Positions 35,126-40,393 of a DNA stretch of 40,393 nucleotides are shown one piece after another. The position numbers and the translations under genes are program-made. The notes beneath the pieces are model-generated. The model worked only from the letters and a program-made list of their open reading frames with translations. It did no database searches and was not told the origin of the DNA. Source of the stretch: Chloroflexota bacterium (lineage in GTDB: Bacteria > Chloroflexota > Dehalococcoidia > Lucifugimonadales > Lucifugimonadaceae); the NCBI GenBank assembly GCA_002730555.1, contig PCAM01000009.1, forward strand, positions 1 through 40,393, in the 5' to 3' direction. Position 1 is the stretch's first letter. The number at the start of each line of letters is the position of its first letter.

Positions 35126-36322
35126 TTGACCGAATCACTTTCAAAACTCGAAGCCAGACGAATCGCCCTCACGGCCCAGGGATTCGCTGAGCCGCGCCCC
35201 GTAAATGCAGAGGCGGACGACGTGCGTGCTGTGATCGACCGGTTAGGTCTGATACAACTCGATTCGGTAAATGTATGCGTGCGCGCTCACTTCATGCCGT
35301 TCTTCTCACGGCTCGGCTCGTACCCGATGGAACTGCTCGACGATGGCGCGTGTAAACGCTTCGACATGTTCGAGTTCTGGGGCCATGTGGCGTCCCTGAT
35401 TCCGGTGGAGCAGTACCCGCTTTTCAGGCATCGCATGGAAGACGGAAGAAACCGTCGGTCTCGGACCCTGCGTAGCGCCGACGCTGAGTATCTGGCGTTG
35501 ATCCTTGATGAGATCCGTCAGCGTGGTCCGCTGACCATCGGCGAACTTGAGGACCCGGGAAAGCGGAGCGGCGGAGGCGCGTCACCCGGCTGGTGGAACA
35601 GGGCGCCGGGCAAGGTGGCCCTTGAATACCACTTTGCCACCGGCGATCTGACCTCGGTAGAACGCCGTGGCTTCTCCCGGGTTTACGACCTGCCGGAGAG
35701 GGTCATCCCGCCCGAACTCTTGGACTGCGAGCCCGTCAGCCGGACAGAGGCGCATCGTGAGTTCCTGCGAATAGCTGCACGCGCATACGGAATCGGCACG
35801 GGAGCCGATCTCGCCGATTATTACCGGATCCGAATGCCCGAGGTCCGTCCGCGGTTGGCCGAACTGGTGGAGGCCGGGGAGATACTGCAAGTCGATGTTG
35901 AAAGCTGGGATCAGCCCGCCTATCTCCATCCGGACGCATCGACCAACGGCGCGGTCAACGCCCGGGCCATCTTGAGCCCCTTTGACTCGCTCATATGGGA
36001 GCGTGACCGAACGAAGCGGCTGTTCGACTTCTTCTACCGCATCGAGATCTACGTCCCGGAGCGCAAGCGTCAGTACGGCTACTACGTGTTGCCGTTCCTG
36101 CTGGGCGAGGAGCTCGTGGCGAGGGTGGACGTGAAGGCGGAGCGGGAACGCGGCACGCTACGCGTCCGGGGGGCGTTTATCGAAGAAGGGCAGGATCCGG
36201 TAAGAGTCGCACCGGAATTGGCGAGTGAGCTCGTACTGATGGCGGATTGGCTGGGGCTGAAGCGTGTCCGCGTGGGCCAGCGCGGTAACCTGTGCAGCAC
36301 CCTGCGAGAGGCTCTGCGCTAA
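35126..36322 (+). CDS. YcaQ/AlkX-type winged-helix DNA glycosylase (HTH_42 family)
   Basis: 398 residues with three tandem winged-helix domains of the HTH_42 (formerly DUF1006) family. LGLIQLDSVNV carries the Q-x-D catalytic motif (Gln44, Asp46) described for YcaQ/AlkX interstrand-crosslink glycosylases, and ILSPFDSLIWERDRTKRLFDFFYRIEIYVP is the highly conserved C-terminal signature. It should unhook alkylated bases and interstrand crosslinks. Start is TTG at 35126 preceded by GGAGG with 5-base spacing, a strong site for a non-ATG start. Its TAA overlaps the convergent small ORF stop (CTAA). Confidence 0.88.
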   Translation: MTESLSKLEARRIALTAQGFAEPRPVNAEADDVRAVIDRLGLIQLDSVNVCVRAHFMPFFSRLGSYPMELLDDGACKRFDMFEFWGHVASLIPVEQYPLFRHRMEDGRNRRSRTLRSADAEYLALILDEIRQRGPLTIGELEDPGKRSGGGASPGWWNRAPGKVALEYHFATGDLTSVERRGFSRVYDLPERVIPPELLDCEPVSRTEAHREFLRIAARAYGIGTGADLADYYRIRMPEVRPRLAELVEAGEILQVDVESWDQPAYLHPDASTNGAVNARAILSPFDSLIWERDRTKRLFDFFYRIEIYVPERKRQYGYYVLPFLLGEELVARVDVKAERERGTLRVRGAFIEEGQDPVRVAPELASELVLMADWLGLKRVRVGQRGNLCSTLREALR

Positions 36323-36474
36323 CCACTTTGCGATCGGGTGACGCCGATAGCTGTGTCGATCGCAACGCCAACGGCGATCCACAACCCGATGTTGCCGGAC
36401 GCCACTCCGGTCACGGCGCCCATACCGACGCTGACGCCTATCGACTGCTCGCCTCTACAGAACGGCTTTTTCAT
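36319..36474 (-). CDS. Small glycine-zipper membrane protein, possibly a fragment
   Basis: From the ATG at 36474 there are 51 residues: a short basic head (MKKPFCRGEQ), then IGVSVGMGAVTGVAS, then NIGLWIAVGVAIDTAIG and a polar tail. The GxxxG-like spacing and alternating small residues are those of glycine-zipper two-helix proteins (often annotated as small hypothetical membrane proteins); members usually begin slightly earlier. The frame stays open upstream through repeat sequence. No good ribosome site is visible. It may be a truncated copy. Its TAG overlaps the stop of the glycosylase gene. Confidence 0.45.
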   Translation of the reverse strand: MKKPFCRGEQSIGVSVGMGAVTGVASGNIGLWIAVGVAIDTAIGVTRSQSG

Positions 36475-36550
36475 ATAGATGAAATTCTTGGGCCAATGCG
36501 CTCTGAATATCCGCCTCTCTCCGGGGGATAGGCCCAGCCCGCCAAAACAA

Positions 36551-36592
36551 CGTAGGGGCGGATTGGTATCCGCCCTTAGGTCGATACCAATC
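36551..36592. repeat. Two overlapping palindromes in a GTAGGGGCG element
   Basis: GGGGCGGAT/ATCCGCCC (about 36555-36575) forms one hairpin of the GTAGGGGCG family. GATTGGTATC (36561-36570) also pairs perfectly with GATACCAATC (36583-36592), so two mutually exclusive hairpins share one strand. The gap 36475-36706 contains only this element and no gene. Confidence 0.7.
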
Positions 36593-36706
36593 GATCCCGA
36601 CAGATGTTGCGCCCTAAACCTGTAGATGTACTCCGGATTCCTCACCACGGGAGATGCTCAAAAGTGAGTAGAAGATTGTCATGCGAGCGCACCCCTCAGA
36701 TCGTCA

Positions 36707-36994
36707 CTACTTCCGCTTTTTCTTCCCCTTCTTCTTCCGTCCTTCCCGGCTCCGGGAACGCTTCGCCGCATCACGCGCCTGCTTCGACTGCGCACGCTTT
36801 GCCTCTCTGGTGACAGCCTTTCCACGAGAAGTATCAAGGATCGATTGAGCATCGGCGATTATCGAATCAGCAACCTGTGCCCCGCCCGGAATCTCAGGAT
36901 CAAGTCCTCGCCTACGCTGCGCGGCAAGATCGCACGACCAGCAGGTGCAGGCCGGGGGGTGCTTCTTATCGTTCTGATAATGACGTTCACGCAT
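36707..36994 (-). CDS. Small CxCxxC protein with Lys/Arg-rich C-terminal tail
   Basis: 95 residues: a histidine-containing head, ACTCWSCDLAAQRRRG (CxCxxC, three clustered cysteines), a short helix, and a strongly basic tail of about 30 residues (KRAQSKQARDAAKRS and a K/R run at the end). The cysteine group may bind a metal and the tail nucleic acid, but no family is recognised with certainty. The ATG at 36994 follows the stop of a short minus-strand ORF by 11 bases. Confidence 0.6.
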   Translation of the reverse strand: MRERHYQNDKKHPPACTCWSCDLAAQRRRGLDPEIPGGAQVADSIIADAQSILDTSRGKAVTREAKRAQSKQARDAAKRSRSREGRKKKGKKKRK

Positions 36995-37005
36995 TTTGGT
37001 AACCG

Positions 37006-37098
37006 CTACCCGGCCCTCTCCAGTCTCGCAAGATAGCCACGAGCCTCCCGGTACAGGCTGAGTAGCTCTCCGACTAACTGATCCTGGTCGAGTTCCAC
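37006..37098 (-). pseudogene. Short helical ORF, probably the tail of a gene cut by an amber codon
   Basis: From GTG 37098 there are 30 residues (MELDQDQLVGELLSLYREAR...) ending at TAG 37006-37008. The same frame upstream of an in-frame TAG near 37130 keeps a coherent, protein-like composition (EKGGVYSNPTDLQRAI, stop, TERQTLRARVELDQ), and CAG to TAG is a single change. So a roughly 55-residue helical protein may have been split by a nonsense mutation. It precedes the CxCxxC gene by 11 bases on the same strand. Confidence 0.35.
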
Positions 37099-37190
37099 AC
37101 GCGCGCGAAGCGTTTGCCGTTCCGTCTATATTGCCCGCTGTAAATCCGTCGGATTGGAATAAACCCCGCCCTTTTCCGCGTGGTTACGAG

Positions 37191-37499
37191 TCAAGAAATT
37201 CCGCGTGTCACCCTGGTGGCGGATTCTAAGATCCCGAAATCAAGAGACTTCACGTTTGCAAGATTTGGATCATTCTTAACTGAGGAAAACAACTCCGAAG
37301 CCAGGTAATTGTCCATGTCAGACTTACTCTCCCACGTATAAACCCCACCGAACGTTCCTGTTTCGGTGTTACTCAACCACACTTTAGAAATTAATCCTGA
37401 TATCTCTGCAAACAGCGGCGCGAATATGTCATCGCATGCCTGTTCGTACTGATCCGCGGTAATTCCGTTCAGGTTGAAATTTACTACTTGGATATGCAC
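37191..37499 (-). CDS. YdhR-like putative monooxygenase (dimeric alpha/beta barrel)
   Basis: 102 residues. MHIQVVNFNLNGITADQYEQ, GLISKVWLSN and FGGVYTWES are the usual features of the YdhR/PF08803 group, small ferredoxin-like proteins proposed to be monooxygenases or ligand-binding; activity is not established. GTG start at 37499 with GGGAG 9 bases upstream. Base composition is visibly more AT-rich than the neighbouring genes, which fits recent acquisition together with the surrounding gene debris. Confidence 0.8.
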   Translation of the reverse strand: MHIQVVNFNLNGITADQYEQACDDIFAPLFAEISGLISKVWLSNTETGTFGGVYTWESKSDMDNYLASELFSSVKNDPNLANVKSLDFGILESATRVTRGIS

Positions 37500-37939
37500 T
37501 GCTTTGTTCTCCCCTGTGGGTTCCGTAGATCTGCGAAACTAGACTCGCTTCCGTCGTTCTTATCTGCAAACATGCCCGAAGTATATCGAGAGACAATAGT
37601 CGCAACAAAATCTACGACTTGGTACCTCGACTTCCAGCTTTCCGATCCAGTAACGACTACTCCCACCCCCTTCCTTTGCTTCCACACAGCGTTACAGTGA
37701 CTCACACGATGGCCTGTAGGAACTGGCAGCAGCAACCTTCGGACAGACGAGAGTTAGCGATGCTATGGCAGGTGGCGGACTACCGACGCTAAGCGGAAGT
37801 GTGCGCGGGTGATGCTGGACGCGGAACGACCCCTCCGGAGTGCAGAGAGGCCGTTTCTAATTCCGGTTACTGTCAAATCTGCTGTCAAACCCAGGGTTCT
37901 GGAGATTGACTGCACGATGACAGCACGTTTAAGTGCTAA
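37500..37939. other. Gene-free, AT-richer stretch upstream of the YdhR-like gene
   Basis: No open frame here shows a recognised family, a ribosome site and sensible codon use together. Short overlapping frames on both strands look like chance. It may hold the promoter of the YdhR-like gene and the 3' flank of tRNA-Pro, which reads toward it. Confidence 0.5.
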
Positions 37940-38016
37940 TGGTCGGGGAGCCGGGATTCGAACCCGGGACCTCTTCGTCCCAAACGAAGCGCGCTACCAA
38001 GCTGCGCCACTCCCCG
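37940..38016 (-). tRNA. tRNA-Pro (anticodon TGG)
   Basis: On the minus strand it starts CGGGGAGTGGCGCAGCTTGG and ends CTCCCCG, discriminator A and an encoded CCA. The anticodon stem CTTCG/CGAAG encloses TTTGGGA with TGG, and the T arm is CCGGGTTCGAATCCCGG. The acceptor stem is fully paired. 77 bases including CCA. Bases 38017-38172 downstream of the MOSC stop hold no gene. Confidence 0.97.
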
Positions 38017-38172
38017 TATCAGTGCGTGCCACGTGTCGAACGCGGTCAGGCGGACGCGACACCTTCAAGTCTATTTGAACTACAGCCGCGCGTTCCACAG
38101 GATTCGGCGCGGTTCGCCGTGTGCGAGGGTGATTCGTGGCGACAAGAAAAGCCCGGTCACCGACCAGCCGCC

Positions 38173-38607
38173 CTAACCGACGCTGACTTCGTCTCCCACG
38201 TTCACGGTGCCGCTGAAGAGAGGTGTTACGAAAAGGCCACGCTGGCCTTCGATCTTCTCCCGTAATCCCGGCTTGATGTGATCCATGTTGTCGCACGGGT
38301 CACATAGTTCGCCGATCTTGAACTCCAGCCCGTCGCCCACCTTCAAGGTCTGACCTTCTTCAAGGCCGAAAAGCGATACGCCCGAGATCGTGATGTTCTC
38401 CCGCAGCTGGCCCGGCTCGACTTCCAGCGTCTCCAGGATGGCGCGATCCATCATCAGAATTTGGCGGGTGCTCCCGGCCTTGGAATGACGATCTCCGACA
38501 AGTCCCTCGCCGGCCTTCACCTCTGCGCTCTCGACGACACTCATCGGTTGTCGGCGTTCGACGTTCAGACGGATGTCGACGATTTTTCCGTTATTTGAGT
38601 CGCTCAT
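38173..38607 (-). CDS. MOSC-domain protein
   Basis: 144 residues forming a single MOSC beta-barrel. [21 protein letters not shown] is the typical opening, followed by [14 protein letters not shown] and the conserved cysteine region (Cys102, Cys105 in ELCDPCDNM). MOSC proteins bind molybdenum cofactor sulfur carriers or reduce N-hydroxylated compounds; single-domain bacterial forms are often of unknown target. ATG at 38607 with GGAGG upstream is clearly better than the open frame to 38700. No molybdenum cofactor gene is adjacent in this window. Confidence 0.88.
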   Translation of the reverse strand: MSDSNNGKIVDIRLNVERRQPMSVVESAEVKAGEGLVGDRHSKAGSTRQILMMDRAILETLEVEPGQLRENITISGVSLFGLEEGQTLKVGDGLEFKIGELCDPCDNMDHIKPGLREKIEGQRGLFVTPLFSGTVNVGDEVSVG

Positions 38608-38815
38608 GATGGGGCCTCCGGGAGTGGATGGTCGGTGCGCTGCCTGTAACCAGTCTAATAGGGCCAAGTCCGAGGCTAGCAGCATCAGCGGGTCCGTCAA
38701 CCGATGAGAGAGTTGTCACGAATGAAACGTCACGGCTTTCTCATTCCGACACACTGGTTGTTGCGGATCGGAATTCAACGTACTCATGCGGGCGGATCCG
38801 TTAGAACTCCAGTAA

Positions 38816-38926
38816 GCCGCAGGTGAAGCAGTGGCCGCCACTATCGCCTCGGTGCGCCAGGGCGACGTGAAGATGGAGCCCGGCTACGACGGCGTGTACG
38901 GCGTGGTGGCAGCGAGAACCGTCTGA
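38816..38926 (+). pseudogene. C-terminal scrap of an endonuclease Q/PHP-domain protein
   Basis: The frame after a TAA at 38813 reads AAGEAVAATIASVRQGDV, then KMEPGYDGVYGVV, ending at TGA 38924. The (I/V)EPGYDGVYG ending is the hallmark of endonuclease Q/TIGR00375-type PHP proteins. Only about 36 residues of a several-hundred-residue protein remain, so this is a remnant. Bases 38701-38815 and 38927-39060 hold no other gene. Confidence 0.7.
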
Positions 38927-39064
38927 GCAGCCCCCCCGCGGGCTTCATACGACCCGGTGTACGTTGGAATCGGCGCCGCATCGGCGCATGACGCCAACTC
39001 CGATGTACGATTACTGTGGCTTATCGAGGCTCCATGAAGAAGTCGGCCCCGGGAGGAAACGTCC

Positions 39065-39482
39065 TTGATCGACCTTACCGACGAGATGAAGACCGCTCTC
39101 AACAGCGCACTTGCAGACAAGGTTCCGTGCCTGCTCGCCACCGCTTCCGCACTTGGCATGCCGGGTATCGGCTACCGTGGCAGTGTGATGGCCTACGACG
39201 GTCAGAGCCTAGCTTACTGGGAGCGCGCCAAGAGGGGCGGTCTGAGCAACATCCAGTCCAGCCCCTAGGTGATCGTGCTGTACCGGAACCCGGAGACGCG
39301 CCGGGCTTGGAAATTTTTAGAAAGGCGACCCTGCACGAAATCGGTGACGTTCAAGAAGCCGTAAAAGCGCGCACCGTTCAAACTGAACTGGACCGAAACG
39401 CGGCGGAAACGGCTTGGCCGTCATCGTCGTGCTCGAAAAAGCCGAGACGATGGCCGACGAAGTTCTTCAATCCAAAAACTGA
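39065..39482 (+). pseudogene. Pyridoxamine 5'-phosphate oxidase-family protein, stop codon and frameshifts
   Basis: The TTG at 39065 has GGAGG 8 bases upstream. The frame gives DLTDEMKTALNSALADKVPC, a PPOX-family N-terminus, to a TAG at 39266-39268. The same frame carries on as VIVLYRNPETRRAWKF. In a shifted frame the family resumes as KATLHEIGDVQEAVKARTVQTELDRN, where a T-run at about 39318 has one base too few. A second shift gives GLAVIVVLEKAETMADEVLQ to TGA at 39480. At least three lesions make it a clear pseudogene of a flavin/F420-type split-barrel protein. Confidence 0.85.
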
Positions 39483-39505
39483 ACATCTCAGAGTCCTCAC
39501 AAACC

Positions 39506-40366
39506 GTGTCAGATAGCGAGATTGTATTCCTCGGCACCGGTACGTCAGAAGGCGTGCCACGTGTTAGCTGCCTGACGCGGGAGCCGCAGACCTGCGTGGT
39601 GTGCCCGGACGCGATACTGCCCGGCTCGCACAACCGCCGCCGCAACACTTCGCTGCTGATTCGTTACCGGGCGCCGGACCGTTCACAGAAGAACGTGGTG
39701 ATCGACGTCGGAAAATTCTTCTATCACTCGGCAATCGAATGGTTCCCGAAGGTCGGGGCCACATCCCTAGACGCCGTGATTATCACGCACCAGCACGCCG
39801 ACGCGATCGGCGGGCTGGACGATCTTCGTGACTGGACGAACAACGTTCAACGGGCGATCCCGCTCTACCTGCGCCAGTCCGAGATGGAGCACGTCAAAAG
39901 GGCGTTTTACTGGCTCGTAGACACCAGCCTTGCGAGTCCCGGCGGAGTGTCTAAACTCGATTTCCAGATCATCGACGAGAATCCGTTCGATGTCTTCGGG
40001 CTCGCCGTCACGCCGCTGCCGGTGCAACACGGTGCACGCGCAGACGCGTTCGGCTACCGATTTGGCGATGTGGTGTACGTCTCGGACGCCTCGGGCATCC
40101 CTGACTCAACCGCACAGCTGATGCACGGCGCGGAAGTCATGGTGATGGACGCCCTGCGCCCTGAACACTCGCACGGCTCCCACTTCGTCCTTGAGGAAGC
40201 GTTGGAGCAATTGCGCCGTTTCAAGCCGAAGCGCGCCCTCCTGGTGGACATGACGCACAACTTCGACCACGAGCCGACAAACGTCGAACTGGCAAAGCTC
40301 AAAGAATCAGAAGGCCTAGACGTACAACTCGCCTACGACGGACAACGCATCCCGATCGATCTGTAG
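39506..40366 (+). CDS. PhnP-like metallo-beta-lactamase-fold hydrolase
   Basis: 286 residues. FLGTGTSEGVPRVSC opens the fold; Cys22, Cys30 and Cys33 form the cysteine cluster region typical of PhnP-like proteins (structural zinc). The metal motif is TH95QH97AD99A (THxHxDA), with Ala in place of the final histidine, as in the HADA branch of this family. HGARADAFGYRF, VVYVSDASGI and DMTHNFDHE supply later ligands. Likely a phosphodiesterase acting on cyclic or nucleotide-like esters; the substrate is unknown. GTG start at 39506. Its final TAG lies inside a GTAGGGGCG repeat. Confidence 0.85.
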   Translation: MSDSEIVFLGTGTSEGVPRVSCLTREPQTCVVCPDAILPGSHNRRRNTSLLIRYRAPDRSQKNVVIDVGKFFYHSAIEWFPKVGATSLDAVIITHQHADAIGGLDDLRDWTNNVQRAIPLYLRQSEMEHVKRAFYWLVDTSLASPGGVSKLDFQIIDENPFDVFGLAVTPLPVQHGARADAFGYRFGDVVYVSDASGIPDSTAQLMHGAEVMVMDALRPEHSHGSHFVLEEALEQLRRFKPKRALLVDMTHNFDHEPTNVELAKLKESEGLDVQLAYDGQRIPIDL

Positions 40367-40393
40367 GGGCGTGCACCGCCCGTGGGCGCGATC
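40363..40393. repeat. Partial GTAGGGGCG palindromic element at the window edge
   Basis: GTAGGGGCGTGCACCGCCCG begins at 40363, two bases into the last codons of the metallo-hydrolase, and runs off the window. It belongs to the same family as the hairpins at 21969, 33554 and 36552. Confidence 0.6.

Noticed and set aside
37940..38016. tRNA-Pro as an integration site of a mobile island
   Set aside because: No integrase and no direct copy of the tRNA 3' end was seen in the flanks, despite the gene debris around it.

Overview
This 40.4 kb window has a GC-rich (about 60%) bacterial chromosome composition and dense coding on both strands, with three single tRNA genes that all encode their own CCA end. 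I infer a member of the Chloroflexota, most likely near the SAR202/Dehalococcoidia group. The grounds are three divergent enolase-superfamily (mandelate racemase type) genes in 13 kb, a Vms1-like release factor of the VLRF1 type known from Actinobacteria and Chloroflexota, a short methionyl-tRNA synthetase without a C-terminal tRNA-binding domain, and palindromic GTAGGGGCG repeats. No rRNA or ribosomal-protein marker is present, so this placement stays an inference.

Region 1 (1-16.9 kb) is catabolic and transport-oriented. After tRNA-Lys come a DapA-family aldolase and a C-C/ester hydrolase on the plus strand. They face a tandem pair of L-rhamnonate-dehydratase-like enolases. Next are two overlapping class C beta-lactamase-fold hydrolases, with a broken small membrane protein at the end of their operon and a promoter with paired AACCGGTT sites in front. 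A likely six-gene minus-strand operon follows: class IV aminotransferase, glutaconate-type CoA-transferase A and B, and three tandem EamA transporters. Upstream of it lie a decayed response regulator, a VLRF1 peptidyl-tRNA hydrolase and a third enolase.

Region 2 (16.9-36.3 kb) is mostly housekeeping and scattered metabolism: an isoprenylcysteine methyltransferase-like membrane protein, an M1 aminopeptidase, an MFS exporter, a D-cysteine desulfhydrase/ACC-deaminase-type enzyme, purE-purK, a methyltransferase with a small dimeric-barrel partner, tRNA-Glu, endonuclease III, an amidohydrolase, a polyprenyl synthase, metG, rsmI, a metal-poor M24 (ectoine-hydrolase/creatinase-like) enzyme and a YcaQ-type DNA glycosylase. 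Several convergent pairs share overlapping stop codons (TTAA, CTAG, CTAA).

Region 3 (36.3-40.4 kb) is a patchwork of small proteins, gene debris and repeats around tRNA-Pro. It holds a glycine-zipper fragment, a CxCxxC small protein with a basic tail, a low-GC YdhR-like protein, a MOSC protein, the C-terminal scrap of an endonuclease Q/PHP-type protein, a broken PPOX-family gene and a PhnP-like metallo-hydrolase.

The parts most worth a second look are the aminotransferase/CoA-transferase/triple-EamA operon, the rhamnonate-dehydratase-like tandem pair with Asn at the expected first metal-ligand position, the response-regulator remnant with an in-place deletion and frameshift, and the unusual number of gene remnants (at least six), many beside dispersed palindromic repeats.
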